Below are positions 41,914 through 51,501 of a DNA stretch of 54,159 nt, piece by piece. The notes beneath the pieces are model-generated. The model was given only the letters and a program-made list of their open reading frames with translations. It had not been told where the DNA came from and did not search any database. Every line of letters starts with the position of its first letter. Position 1 is the first letter of the stretch. This stretch comes from Mycolicibacterium parafortuitum (GTDB lineage Bacteria > Actinomycetota > Actinomycetes > Mycobacteriales > Mycobacteriaceae). The translations under genes were made by a program, and so were the position numbers. Location: contig NZ_MVID01000037.1 in NCBI RefSeq assembly GCF_002086815.1, positions 1 to 54,159 on the forward strand, written 5' to 3'.

Positions 41914-44900
41914 GCAATTCCACCTGTCGCGGCTGCAGGTCATCAACTGGGGCGTGTTCGACGGCTACCACGACATCCCGTTCAGCGAGGGTGGCGCGCT
42001 GATCGCCGGCGCCTCGGGCAGCGGTAAATCGTCACTGCTGGATGCGATCTCGCTCGGCTTCCTGCCGTTCAACCGGCGCAACTTCAACGCCTCGGGAGAC
42101 AACACCGCCGCCGGGTCCAGCGCCGGGCGGCGCACCGTCGACAAGTACGTGCGCGGCGCGTGGGGGCAGCGCAGCGACGGCGGCACCAGCCGGGTGATGT
42201 ACCTGCGCGGCGACGGCACTGCGTGGTCGGCGGTCGCGGTCACCTACACCAGCGACACCGGCCGCACGGTGACGGGTCTGGTGCTCAAGTGGCTGACCGG
42301 GGAGTCGCGCAACGACTCGTCGAGCCGGTTCGTCATCGGTGACGGCAACCTCGACATCGAGGATGTCTGCAACCGTTGGGCCGCAGGGCGTTTCGATACC
42401 GGCGTGTTCAAAGAGGACGGCTGGCGGTTCAGCACCAAGGTCGAATCACAGTACCTCGCGCAGCTGTACGCGACCATCGGTATCCGTGCCTCGGATGCGG
42501 CCCAGCAGCTGCTCGGCAAGGCGAAGTCGCTGAAAAGCGTGGGCGGGCTGGAGCAGTTCGTCCGGGAGTTCATGCTCGACGAGCCGGAGAGCCTGACCCG
42601 GCTGCCGGAGGCGCTCAAGCAGATCGACCCGCTGGTGGAGGCCCGCGAACTGCTGGCCGTCGCGCAGAAGAAGCGCAAGATCCTCGGCGACATCGAGAAG
42701 ATCCAGCAGCGCTACGCATCGGAGTCCACCGATCTGGGGATCATCGACCTGGTCGACCTGCCGATGGTGCGCGCCTACACCGACCACGTCCGGTTGGCGC
42801 AGTGCCCGGCCCAGGTCGAGCAGCTCGACACCACGATCGACCAGCTCGACAACGAGTACGAGGACGTCACCCGCAGCCTGAATCTCGCCAAGGCGGAAGC
42901 GGATTCACTCAACGCCCAGATCAGCGGATCCAGTGCCAGCATCGCGCCGCTGCAGTCGCAGGTGACCGCCGCCGAGACCGAGGCCGAGCAGGTGTCGCGG
43001 CGGCGCAACGCTTACGAGGACATGCTCACCGCGCAGGACCTGAAGGTGCCCGAAACCGCGGAAGCCTTCTGGAATCTGCGCGAGGATCTGCTGGCGCAGG
43101 CCACCGAGCTGCTGGCGAAGGTGGAACGTAACCGGGAGGCCTCCACCGACGCCGAGTACGCGCAGAAGTCCGCGCGGCTCGCGCGTGACGAGGCCGCCAA
43201 GGAGCTCAAACGCGTCGAGCACGTCGGCTCGGCGCTGCCCGAGTTCGCGTTGACGATGCGCGACCAGATCTGCGCGGCCGTCGGTGTGCACCCTTCCGAG
43301 CTGCCGTATGTCGCCGAGCTGATGGACCTCAGAGCCGACCAGACGCGGTGGCGCACCGCGGTGGAGAAGGTGCTGCGCGGGGTCGGATTGCGGTTGATGG
43401 TGCCCGACCAGCACTGGTCGGAGGTGCTGCGCTTCGTCAACGAGACGAACATGCGCGGCCGCCTGCAGCTGCACCACGTGCGGGCCAAGTTCCTCGGCGC
43501 CGAGCCCGTCGATCCGGAGCCGAACACGTTGGCGGGCAAGCTGTTCGCGGTCGACCCGAAGCATCCGTGTGCGGCCGAGGCCGTCGACGTGATCTCTTCT
43601 GCCGGTGACCACATCTGCGTCGACTCCCCCGACGTGTTCGCCCGGTTCCGCCGCGCGGTCACCGACACCGGCCTGTACAAGGACTCCGACCGGCTCGCGA
43701 TCAAGGACGACCGGCGACCGCTGAAGCAATCCGAGTACCTGTACCAGGGTGACGTGTCGGCGAAGATCAACGCACTCACCGTCGATCTCGCCGCCGCCGA
43801 GGAGGCCTATCAGAAGGCGCGGCGCACCGCCGACGACATCGCGGCGCAGCGTCAGCAGTGGCGCGACCGGGCCGCGGCGTGCAAGGCGATCTGCGAGCAG
43901 TTCCCGCAGTGGAGCCAGATCGACATCGAGACCGCCGACGGGCACGCCGACCGGCTGCGCGAGCAGTACGAGCTGCTGCTGGCCGAGCACCCCGACATCG
44001 AGGCGCTCAACGCGCGCGCCGACGAATGCTGGTCGCAGATCCAGAAATTGATGACGCGCCGCGGCGCGATCCAGACCCGCCGCGACGCGCTCGACGACCG
44101 GCGCACCCGGCTGTTGGAGCTCCAGGAGCGGCTACAGCCGGCGTTCGTGTCCGAGCCGCTGACCGAGCTGCTGAACCGCTACGCCGGGCAACTCCCGGTG
44201 AGCCTGGACATGCTCGAACCCGAGCCGCACCGCGACGCGCTGTTCGCGGCGATCAAGAAGGAACGCGAGCAGCTGCGCGAGAGCCGGCGCCGGTCCTACG
44301 ACGAACTGGCCCGCATTTTGAACACGTTCGACACGTCGTTCCCGGACGCGATCCCGAACGACTCCGACGATTTCGACGAGCGGGTGCACGACTACGTCGC
44401 GCTGTGCCGCCATATCGACGAACGTGAGCTGCCCGAGGCCTACGAGCGGATGATGCGGCTGGTGACCGAGCAGGCGCCGGATGCGATCCTGACGTTGCAC
44501 CGGGTCGCCGAGCAGGAGGCCCGCCGGATCAGCGACCAGATCGACCGTGTCAACACGGGTTTGGGTGCGGTGGAGTTCAATCGCGGTACCCGCCTGACGC
44601 TGCGCGCGACGCCGCGGTCGTTGACCGCGGTTTCGGAGCTGACCGAGATCGTGCGGGCGATCTCCCGGCGCATCGCCGAGGTCGGGCTCGGCGACAAGCA
44701 GGCGATCCTGGACCAGTACGCCGACATCCTGCGGCTGCGCAACCGGCTCGCGTCCACGGCGCCGGAGGACAAGGCATGGACACGCGACGCGCTGGACGTG
44801 CGCAACCGGTTCACGTTCGACTGCGCGGAGTGGGATGTCGCGACCGACGAGCTGATCCGCACCCACAGCAACGCCGGCGACAACTCCGGCGGTGAGCAGG

Positions 44901-45268
44901 AGAAGCTGATGGCGTTCTGCCTGGCGGGCGCGTTGAGCTTCAACCTGGCCAGTCCCGAAAGTTCGGATAACCGGCCGGTTTTCGCGCAGCTGATGCTCGA
45001 CGAGGCGTTCTCGAAGTCCGATCCGCAGTTCGCCCAACAGGCGCTTCAGGCGTTCCGCAAGTTCGGTTTCCAGCTGGTGATCGTCGCGACCGTGCAGAAC
45101 GCGACGACCATCCAGCCCTACATCGACAGTGTGGTGATGGTGTCCAAGACCGAGCCGAGCGGCCGCAACGCGCGCCCGGTGGCGACGGTCGCGACCCGCA
45201 CCATCTCCGAGTTCACCGAGCTGCGGCGCGAGATGCGCCGCAACGACAAGGTCCCGGCCGGGGTCTAG
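41906..45268 (+). CDS. jetC: JetC/MksB-type SMC-like ATPase
   Basis: A 1120-aa SMC-like ATPase. Walker A is GASGSGKS (residues 35-42), the signature NSGGEQEKLM is near 994-1002, and Walker B is LMLDEA with Asp1032-Glu1033. Long heptad-type arms lie between, with a hinge in the middle. A TTG start at 41906 overlaps jetB. The length suits JetC/MksB. JetABC normally loads on small circular DNA and JetD/MksG cuts it; no jetD follows here. The stop TAG shares its bases with the stop of the convergent gene. Confidence 0.92.
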   Translation: MTEQFHLSRLQVINWGVFDGYHDIPFSEGGALIAGASGSGKSSLLDAISLGFLPFNRRNFNASGDNTAAGSSAGRRTVDKYVRGAWGQRSDGGTSRVMYLRGDGTAWSAVAVTYTSDTGRTVTGLVLKWLTGESRNDSSSRFVIGDGNLDIEDVCNRWAAGRFDTGVFKEDGWRFSTKVESQYLAQLYATIGIRASDAAQQLLGKAKSLKSVGGLEQFVREFMLDEPESLTRLPEALKQIDPLVEARELLAVAQKKRKILGDIEKIQQRYASESTDLGIIDLVDLPMVRAYTDHVRLAQCPAQVEQLDTTIDQLDNEYEDVTRSLNLAKAEADSLNAQISGSSASIAPLQSQVTAAETEAEQVSRRRNAYEDMLTAQDLKVPETAEAFWNLREDLLAQATELLAKVERNREASTDAEYAQKSARLARDEAAKELKRVEHVGSALPEFALTMRDQICAAVGVHPSELPYVAELMDLRADQTRWRTAVEKVLRGVGLRLMVPDQHWSEVLRFVNETNMRGRLQLHHVRAKFLGAEPVDPEPNTLAGKLFAVDPKHPCAAEAVDVISSAGDHICVDSPDVFARFRRAVTDTGLYKDSDRLAIKDDRRPLKQSEYLYQGDVSAKINALTVDLAAAEEAYQKARRTADDIAAQRQQWRDRAAACKAICEQFPQWSQIDIETADGHADRLREQYELLLAEHPDIEALNARADECWSQIQKLMTRRGAIQTRRDALDDRRTRLLELQERLQPAFVSEPLTELLNRYAGQLPVSLDMLEPEPHRDALFAAIKKEREQLRESRRRSYDELARILNTFDTSFPDAIPNDSDDFDERVHDYVALCRHIDERELPEAYERMMRLVTEQAPDAILTLHRVAEQEARRISDQIDRVNTGLGAVEFNRGTRLTLRATPRSLTAVSELTEIVRAISRRIAEVGLGDKQAILDQYADILRLRNRLASTAPEDKAWTRDALDVRNRFTFDCAEWDVATDELIRTHSNAGDNSGGEQEKLMAFCLAGALSFNLASPESSDNRPVFAQLMLDEAFSKSDPQFAQQALQAFRKFGFQLVIVATVQNATTIQPYIDSVVMVSKTEPSGRNARPVATVATRTISEFTELRREMRRNDKVPAGV

Positions 45269-47580
45269 GCGCCCTGCAGCGCATCGGCCGCCGGTCCGAG
45301 GTCGAGGAACACCGTCTCGCCGTTCGCGTCGTCGAGCCCGTCGTTGTCGGTCACCACGTAGAGCCGGCCGTTGCCGGCGACGGCGAAGCCCTCGACCTTC
45401 TCCTGGGTGTACCCGCGGCCGGTCTGCAGGTCGGGAAGTAGGTTGCGCGCCAGCGTCTTCGGCAACACCGGGAGCGTCCCGGTCTCTGCTGCCCGGTCGG
45501 GCATCGCGACCCGGTAGATCGCCTTCACGCGGGCGTCGGGCCCGTTGAGTTTGTCGCGCTCGAGCACCAGCAGCGCCCCGTCGTGCACCTGGATCTCGGA
45601 CAACCCGATCCAGTCACCGTCGACGCCGGTCGACTCCAGCGGATAGCCGAACCACTCCCAGGTATCGGCCGCAGGGTTGTAGCGACCCAGGCGGGCCACC
45701 CCGGCGGGGTCGGTCTTCACCTCACGCTGCAGGGCGACCCACACCGCGTCCCCGTCCACCGCGACGCCTTCCAGCCCCTGGCCACCGAGCCCGGACGCGA
45801 CGTCAGGCGGCAGCGATACCCGTCGTTCGACAGCACCGTCCGTGTTGACGAAGACCAGTTCATTGCCCGGGCCGTCCTCCCCCTCGACCGCGAGCACGAA
45901 CCCGCCGCCGGGCCGCGCGGCGACACCCTCGACGTCGAGGGCCACGGGTCGGCCATCGTCGGTGACGGGCACCTCGGTGTCGATCAGTGCGGGGGTCTGG
46001 GTGAGGTCGATGCCGAGGATCCGCGCCGGCCCGTAGGCGACGTCGGTCGCGGTGTAGAGCCGGTTCTCGTCGGCGGGGTCGGCGGCCAGCGCGCCGAGCG
46101 CACCCCATCCGATCGGAGTGCCGTCCACATCACCGGAGACAAGAGACGGGAACACCGACGATCCGGCGTAACGGTCACCGAAGCCGTAGACGTTGACCGC
46201 CGCACGAACCCCCGATTCCGCGTCGTCGGTCTCCGACGAGACGACGACCAGCCCGCGCGCCGGGATCGGCAGGATCCCCTCCGGACCGGGAGTGGTCGGC
46301 AGGATCTGCCGGAACTGCGGCGCGGCAGGATCGTTGACGTCGTAGACGGCGACGAAGTTGCTGCGCTCCGACGCGACGAGCGCGACAGGACGGCCACCGA
46401 TCTCGGTGATCGCTAGCCCTTCGGGTTCGGGTCCCTTGGCCTCGGAACGGCTTTCGTTGTGCAGGCCGGTGCGGACCGCCAGCTGTTCGATACTGTTGCC
46501 GGCGTCCCACACCACCTCACCGGTGCCGGTGTCGAAGACGCTCCAGCCGCGGGTGCCGCCCTTCCAGTCCCCTTCGTTGGCGGAGGCGACGTGGGTGTCG
46601 TCGATCCAGCCGATCGCGTCAGGTTCGCGCGGGATGTCGGTGATCGATCCGGTCTGGTCGATGCGACCGTCCTCGGCGGTGTCGATCCCGGTGACCGATT
46701 TCGTTCCGGCACTGAAGATCTTCTGCACGTCGCCGCTGCGGCCGTCGATGATCGCGATGCCATTGTTCTCCTGCAGCGTGACCGCGACCTGGCCGCGGGC
46801 GTTGACGCTGACGTACTCGGGCTCGAGGTCGTCGGGCGTGTCCAGGCCTGCCGCGCGGGCGGCGTCGACGTCGAAGTCGACGCGACGAGGCGTCCAGGTC
46901 TGCGGCGCGCCGGTGAGGTCGAGCAGCTGGACGAACCCGCTGGGAGGCTGCGGCAGGTCGCCTTCGTCGCCGCCGGGCGGGGTGAACTCCTCGTCGCGCT
47001 GGTTCTCGATCGCGATCGCGGCGAAGGACCCGTCCGGGGCGACCGCGATCGAGTCGGGTTGACCGCCGAGATCGATGCTGTGCACGCGTGTCCGGTCGGC
47101 CACGCGTACGACGTCGACACGGCCGGACGGGGTGGCGAAGTTCCCGCCGGTGGTGTCGACGACGACCATCACGTACTCGCCGACGGTGGCCACCGAGGTG
47201 GGTTGGTCGTCGGCGTGGCCCAGCTCGGACAGCGAGAGTGTGCCCAGCCCAACGGGATCAGCGGGGTCGCGCAGGTCGAGGAACCCGACGCGCTTGCCTG
47301 CGGCGTCGGTGTAGATCACGGTGTTGCCGTCGGGGGTGACGGTGGAGATCTCGGCGACGGTCTCGGCGTCGACGGGATCGGCGGCGGGCTTGTTCAGGTG
47401 CACCGGATAGGTCGCGGTGCGGTGGTAGCGCTGCGCGTCGGGCAGGTCGAAGTCGATGGCCGCGGTCGCACGCAGGGTACCGGGCTCGGCGGGAGCCTCG
47501 CCGGGATCGCGAGAGCAACCCGCCACTGTCAGTACTGCGATCACCGCGGCGGCCGTCACGCGGCCCAGGGGGAAAGCCAT
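45265..47580 (-). CDS. esterase-like activity of phytase family lipoprotein (beta-propeller)
   Basis: A 771-aa secreted lipoprotein; signal MAFPLGRVTAAAVIAVLTVAGC with lipobox VAGC. The rest is repetitive beta-propeller sequence (TVTPDGNTVIYTDAAGKR, VAPDGSFAAIAIENQRDE, VEGVAARPGGGFVLAVEGED), as in the esterase-like activity of phytase and choice-of-anchor I type families. AAGAGGG precedes the ATG. It lies 62 nt after the ATPase gene of the importer, so may share its transcript. The role is unknown; propellers of this class include phosphoesterase-like proteins. Confidence 0.85.
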   Translation of the reverse strand: MAFPLGRVTAAAVIAVLTVAGCSRDPGEAPAEPGTLRATAAIDFDLPDAQRYHRTATYPVHLNKPAADPVDAETVAEISTVTPDGNTVIYTDAAGKRVGFLDLRDPADPVGLGTLSLSELGHADDQPTSVATVGEYVMVVVDTTGGNFATPSGRVDVVRVADRTRVHSIDLGGQPDSIAVAPDGSFAAIAIENQRDEEFTPPGGDEGDLPQPPSGFVQLLDLTGAPQTWTPRRVDFDVDAARAAGLDTPDDLEPEYVSVNARGQVAVTLQENNGIAIIDGRSGDVQKIFSAGTKSVTGIDTAEDGRIDQTGSITDIPREPDAIGWIDDTHVASANEGDWKGGTRGWSVFDTGTGEVVWDAGNSIEQLAVRTGLHNESRSEAKGPEPEGLAITEIGGRPVALVASERSNFVAVYDVNDPAAPQFRQILPTTPGPEGILPIPARGLVVVSSETDDAESGVRAAVNVYGFGDRYAGSSVFPSLVSGDVDGTPIGWGALGALAADPADENRLYTATDVAYGPARILGIDLTQTPALIDTEVPVTDDGRPVALDVEGVAARPGGGFVLAVEGEDGPGNELVFVNTDGAVERRVSLPPDVASGLGGQGLEGVAVDGDAVWVALQREVKTDPAGVARLGRYNPAADTWEWFGYPLESTGVDGDWIGLSEIQVHDGALLVLERDKLNGPDARVKAIYRVAMPDRAAETGTLPVLPKTLARNLLPDLQTGRGYTQEKVEGFAVAGNGRLYVVTDNDGLDDANGETVFLDLGPAADALQGA

Positions 47581-47642
47581 CCGTCACCCTCTTCAGTTGC
47601 GGTCGTGGGACGGCTGAGCTTGGCGTGCCCAGGTGAGCGGAT

Positions 47643-48434
47643 TCAGATCAACGGGTGAACACGCGGTGACGGATCGGTGGCCGGCGCCTCGAACCGGACT
47701 ACGGGCCGGTCCCGACGCGTGTCGACCTCACAGGCCACGCCGTACACCGTGGCGATCAGTTCCTCGGTGAGCACCGTGACGGGTGTACCCGAGGCGACAA
47801 CGCGGCCGCCGGCCAGCACGACGAGTTCGTCGCAGAACATCGCTGCCAGGTTCAGATCGTGCAGCGCGATCACCGCTGTGACACCCAATCGTCCGATCAG
47901 GGACAGGATTTCCAGTTGGTGGGCGATATCGAGGTGGTTGGTGGGTTCGTCGAGCAGCAGCTCGGTGGGCCGCTGGGCCAACGCGCGGGCGATCTGGGCG
48001 CGTTGCCGTTCGCCACCGGACAGGCTGTGCCAAAGCCGCTTTCGCATGTCGGACAGGCCGGCGGCGCGTAACGCGTCGGCGACTGCCGTCTCGGCGTCCG
48101 GGTCGGCGCCGTACAGCGGCCGGTGCGGAAGCCGGCCCAGCCGCACCACGTCCTCGACGCGGATGTCCAGTTCGGTGTCGGCGTGTTGGCCGACCATGGC
48201 CACGCTTCGGGCCACCTCTCTGCGGCGCACTCCGGTGATCGGCCGGCCGTCCAGTTCGACCCGACCGGCGTCCGGGGTGTCCAGGCCGGCGAGCAGCCGC
48301 AGCAGCGAGGACTTCCCGGATCCGTTGGGCCCCAATAGTCCGACGACCGAGCCGGGCCGCGGCTCGACGGTGACGCCCTCGAGCACGACCCTGCCCGATC
48401 GGCGCCACGACACATCGAGCGCACGCAGGGTCAT
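47643..48434 (-). CDS. ABC transporter ATPase (FecE/BtuD type)
   Basis: A 263-aa ATPase of the siderophore/cobalamin import group. Walker A GPNGSGKSS, Q-loop VGQHAD, signature LSGGERQRAQIARAL, Walker B LLLDEPTNHLD and the H-loop VIALHDLNLA. The ATG overlaps the TGA of the permease gene by 4 nt. Under the upstream cobalamin riboswitch this is more likely a corrinoid importer ATPase than an iron one. The frame runs on to 49442, which is only a shadow. Confidence 0.9.
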   Translation of the reverse strand: MTLRALDVSWRRSGRVVLEGVTVEPRPGSVVGLLGPNGSGKSSLLRLLAGLDTPDAGRVELDGRPITGVRRREVARSVAMVGQHADTELDIRVEDVVRLGRLPHRPLYGADPDAETAVADALRAAGLSDMRKRLWHSLSGGERQRAQIARALAQRPTELLLDEPTNHLDIAHQLEILSLIGRLGVTAVIALHDLNLAAMFCDELVVLAGGRVVASGTPVTVLTEELIATVYGVACEVDTRRDRPVVRFEAPATDPSPRVHPLI

Positions 48435-49456
48435 CCGGCCGTTCCTCGTCTCCGGAACAGGATCAGGGCGAACGCCGGAACCCCCACCAGCGCGGTGACC
48501 ACGCCGGTGGGCAGTTCCTGGGGGGCGAACGCGGTGCGCGCCACCGCGTCCACCCACACCATGAAGATCGCGCCGAGCAGTGCCACGGTCGGCAGCAGGC
48601 GGGCGTGTCCCGGTCCGACGAGGAACCGGGCCGCGTGGGGAAGTACCAAGCCGACGAAGCCGATCGCTCCGGCCGCGGCGACCACCGTCGCGGTCATCAG
48701 TGCGGTGAGCACCAGCAGTATCGCGCGAGTACGCCCCACCGACACCCCGAGCGTGGCCGCGGCGTCCTGGCCGAACGCGAACGCGTCCATCGTCGGGGCC
48801 AGCAGCAGGCAGCACACCAGCCCGAAGCCGATGACCACGGCGCAAAACCGCACGTCGGTCCAGGACGCCCCGGACAGCGATCCCAGCAGCCAGAACAGCA
48901 CTCCCCGGGTCTGCTCGGCGTTGGCCGATGACAGCACGACGAACGAGGTGAGCGCTGAGAACAGCTGAGTGCCGGCCACCCCGGCGAGCACCACTCGGTC
49001 GGTACCCCCGCCGGCGAAGTAGGCCAGAGTCAGCACCAGCCCGAACGACACCACCGCGCCGAGGAACGCACCGCTCGACAACGTCAGCACCCCGCCGCCG
49101 ACGCCCAGCACCGCGACGAGTACCGCGCCGGTGGACGCACCCGACGACACCCCGAGCACGAACGGGTCGGCGAGCGGGTTGCGCAGCAGGGACTGCAGGA
49201 TCGCCCCGCACAACGCCAGCCCGGCGCCGCACAGCGCAGCCAGCACGGCTCGCGGCAGCCGGAGCTGCCAGACGATCCCGTCCTGCAGCCGGGACACCCC
49301 GGATTCGGGCCCGCCCAGGTGATGCAGGACGACCGCGTAGACGTCGGCGACCGAGATCGCCGCAGGCCCGATGGTGATCGCGACGGCTGCCGACAGGATC
49401 AACAGAGCACCCGCGGACACCCACAGCGCGGGCAGCAGCCACGGCCTGACGGTCAC
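48431..49456 (-). CDS. ABC transporter permease (FecCD/BtuC type)
   Basis: A 341-aa permease with about ten membrane helices. FecCD signatures are seen: RLPRAVLAALCGAGLALCGAI, LLRNPLADPFVLGVSSGAST and GAIGFVGLVLPHAARFLVGP. The GTG start overlaps the upstream binding-protein stop (GTGA). Only one permease gene is present, so it would work as a homodimer, as BtuC does. Cargo inferred from the riboswitch. Confidence 0.9.
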   Translation of the reverse strand: MTVRPWLLPALWVSAGALLILSAAVAITIGPAAISVADVYAVVLHHLGGPESGVSRLQDGIVWQLRLPRAVLAALCGAGLALCGAILQSLLRNPLADPFVLGVSSGASTGAVLVAVLGVGGGVLTLSSGAFLGAVVSFGLVLTLAYFAGGGTDRVVLAGVAGTQLFSALTSFVVLSSANAEQTRGVLFWLLGSLSGASWTDVRFCAVVIGFGLVCCLLLAPTMDAFAFGQDAAATLGVSVGRTRAILLVLTALMTATVVAAAGAIGFVGLVLPHAARFLVGPGHARLLPTVALLGAIFMVWVDAVARTAFAPQELPTGVVTALVGVPAFALILFRRRGTAG

Positions 49457-50466
49457 CTGGGGGCCGAGAATCCGAACCGGTTCAGCCCCTCGGCCACTTT
49501 CTCCACCCCGTCGACGGTGCGGATCGATGGGTTCAGATCGGCGCCGTTGACCACGACATACCGCCGCTCCCGCACCGCGTCGAGTTGGCTGGTCACGGGA
49601 TTCGATTCCAGGAACTGGATTTTCGACTCCAGCGCGTCCCCTTCGATGGTGCGCCGGCTCAGGTCGGCCAGCACCAGCACGTCGGGGTCACGCTCGGCGA
49701 GCGTCTCCCAGCTGACCTGCGGCCACTCCTCCTGGGTGTCGTCGAACACGTTGCGCAGCCCCGTGTGTGCGGCGATGACACCCGGTGAGCCGCAACAACC
49801 GGCCATGTAGGGGGTACGGGTGTCGGAGAACCAGAACGCCGCGTCCACGCCGGGCGCAACCTGGGAGACGTCGTCGAGGCGCTGCCGCAGCTCGGCGACC
49901 AGGTCGGCACCGCGCTCGGGGACGTCGAAAATCGTCGCCAGGTCGGTGATCTCCCGGTAGATCAGGTCCATGGTCAGCGGGGTGGACCGGGCACCGTCCT
50001 CGCTGGTGGCGATCTTGCCCTCGCAGTCGCTCGGCGACATGTAGGTGGGCACACCGAGGGTGTGCAGGGCTTCGCGGTCGGCCACGCCTCCGGTGCCCAA
50101 CGTGCCGACGAACGACGCGGTCACCAGGTCCGGGTCGACGTCCAGCACCGTTTCGAGTGCCGGCTTGTTGTCGGCCAGCCGTGGCACCGTCGCGTTGTCA
50201 GCGGCGAGGTTCTCGCGGACCGGGTCGGTCCAGGTGGCGGTGCCGACCATCCGATCGGCCAGGCCCAGCGACAGCAAAATCTCGGTGGAGCTCTGGTTCA
50301 GCGACACCGCCCGTTGTGGTGGCGCGTCGACGACCACGTCGTGTCCGCAGTTGTACACGGTGCGGGGGTAGCCGGCCGTGGCGGCGGCGCCGTCCTGCGC
50401 GGTGTCCGCGGTGCTGCAGCCCACGGCCGACAGCACGACCGCGACCGCCAGAAGTGCCGCTCTCAT
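49453..50466 (-). CDS. ABC transporter substrate-binding lipoprotein (FepB/BtuF-like), copy 2
   Basis: A 337-aa lipoprotein with signal MRAALLAVAVVLSAVGC (lipobox SAVGC). It carries the blocks RAVSLNQSSTEILLSLGLAD, DPDVLVLADLSRRTIEGD and YVVVNGADLNPSIRTVDGVE. It is clearly homologous along its whole length to the product of the preceding gene and translationally coupled to it (ATG overlaps the upstream TGA by 4 nt). Two binding proteins may widen ligand range or bind different corrinoids (inference). Confidence 0.88.
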   Translation of the reverse strand: MRAALLAVAVVLSAVGCSTADTAQDGAAATAGYPRTVYNCGHDVVVDAPPQRAVSLNQSSTEILLSLGLADRMVGTATWTDPVRENLAADNATVPRLADNKPALETVLDVDPDLVTASFVGTLGTGGVADREALHTLGVPTYMSPSDCEGKIATSEDGARSTPLTMDLIYREITDLATIFDVPERGADLVAELRQRLDDVSQVAPGVDAAFWFSDTRTPYMAGCCGSPGVIAAHTGLRNVFDDTQEEWPQVSWETLAERDPDVLVLADLSRRTIEGDALESKIQFLESNPVTSQLDAVRERRYVVVNGADLNPSIRTVDGVEKVAEGLNRFGFSAPR

Positions 50467-51491
50467 CGCTGCTGTTCCAGCCCGGCAGCGAGCTTCTCGA
50501 CGGCGTCGATCTCGCGGATCCCCGGGTCGAGCTCGGAGCCGGTGAGCACCACGTAGCGCTGTTCGCGGACCGCCTTCATGTTGCGGGTGACCGGATTGTT
50601 CTGCAGGAACGCCTTCTTGGTCTCCAGCGAGTCACCCTCGATGCGTTTACGGCTCAGATCGGCCAGCACCAGCACGTCGGGGTCGCGGTCGGCGACGGCC
50701 TCCCAGCTCACCTCCGGCCAGTCCTCCCGGGAGTCGGCGAAGACGTTGGCGGCGTCGACCATCTCGGCGTACATGCCTGGCGCAGAACAGCATCCGGCCA
50801 TGTAGGGCGCCTTCACCCCGGAGAACCAGAACGCGACCGTAGGCTGCGCGTCGCCGCTGCCTTCCGGGATCACCGCGTCCAGCCGCTGCTGCAACCCGGC
50901 GACCAGATCGGCGCCGCGTTGCTGGACGTCGAAAATCTTTGCCAGCTCGGTGATCTCCTGGAACAGGGTGTCGATGCGCAGCGGTTCGATGCGGGTGACC
51001 TGTTCGCCGTTGACCTCGGCGCCCACGCACACCGACGGCGACTGGTAGGTGGGGATGCCGAGTTCGGCGAAGCGGCTGCGCTCGGCGACCACGGCAGGGG
51101 TGAACGTGTGTGCGCTGGCCGAGGTCACCAGGTCCGGGTCGGCGTCGAGCACGGTCTCCAGAGACGGGTCGTTGTCGGCCAGTCGGGGCACCGTGTCGTT
51201 CTCGGCGGCCAGCTGCGGCAGCACCGGATCGAACCACGTCGACGTGCCGACCATCCGATCGGCCAGGCCGAGGGACAACAGGATCTCGGTGGAGGCCTGA
51301 TACAGCGACACCGCACGCTGCGGGGGTCCGTCGAAGACGACCTGCACCCCACAGTTGTCCAGGGTCAGCGGGTAGACCGTGCGGCCCGGTTCCGCGGCGG
51401 CCGCCGCACCCGAAGTAGGCGCGAGGCCGTCGTCGCGGGCGCACGCCACGCACGAGAACAACAGGATCAATAACGCGGCAACACAGCGCAC
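50463..51491 (-). CDS. ABC transporter substrate-binding lipoprotein (FepB/BtuF-like), copy 1
   Basis: A 342-aa lipoprotein, the first gene after the riboswitch. The GTG start at 51491 is chosen because AAGGAA lies just upstream and the product begins with a short signal (VRCVAALLILLFSCVAC, lipobox SCVAC). An upstream ATG at 51608 would put the start inside the aptamer and is rejected. It shares FDGPPQRAVSLYQASTEILL and YMAGCC with the second copy. It binds the imported ligand outside the membrane. Confidence 0.88.
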   Translation of the reverse strand: MRCVAALLILLFSCVACARDDGLAPTSGAAAAAEPGRTVYPLTLDNCGVQVVFDGPPQRAVSLYQASTEILLSLGLADRMVGTSTWFDPVLPQLAAENDTVPRLADNDPSLETVLDADPDLVTSASAHTFTPAVVAERSRFAELGIPTYQSPSVCVGAEVNGEQVTRIEPLRIDTLFQEITELAKIFDVQQRGADLVAGLQQRLDAVIPEGSGDAQPTVAFWFSGVKAPYMAGCCSAPGMYAEMVDAANVFADSREDWPEVSWEAVADRDPDVLVLADLSRKRIEGDSLETKKAFLQNNPVTRNMKAVREQRYVVLTGSELDPGIREIDAVEKLAAGLEQQR

Positions 51492-51501
51492 GGTGCGGTT
51501 C

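Noticed and set aside
42905..43990. 361-codon minus-strand open frame opposite jetC
   Set aside because: It is a shadow of the jetC coiled-coil coding region; no domain and no ribosome site.
47643..51491. Iron-siderophore assignment for the FecCD-type importer
   Set aside because: The cobalamin riboswitch in the leader outweighs family similarity. Iron transport is not excluded but is not the preferred call.
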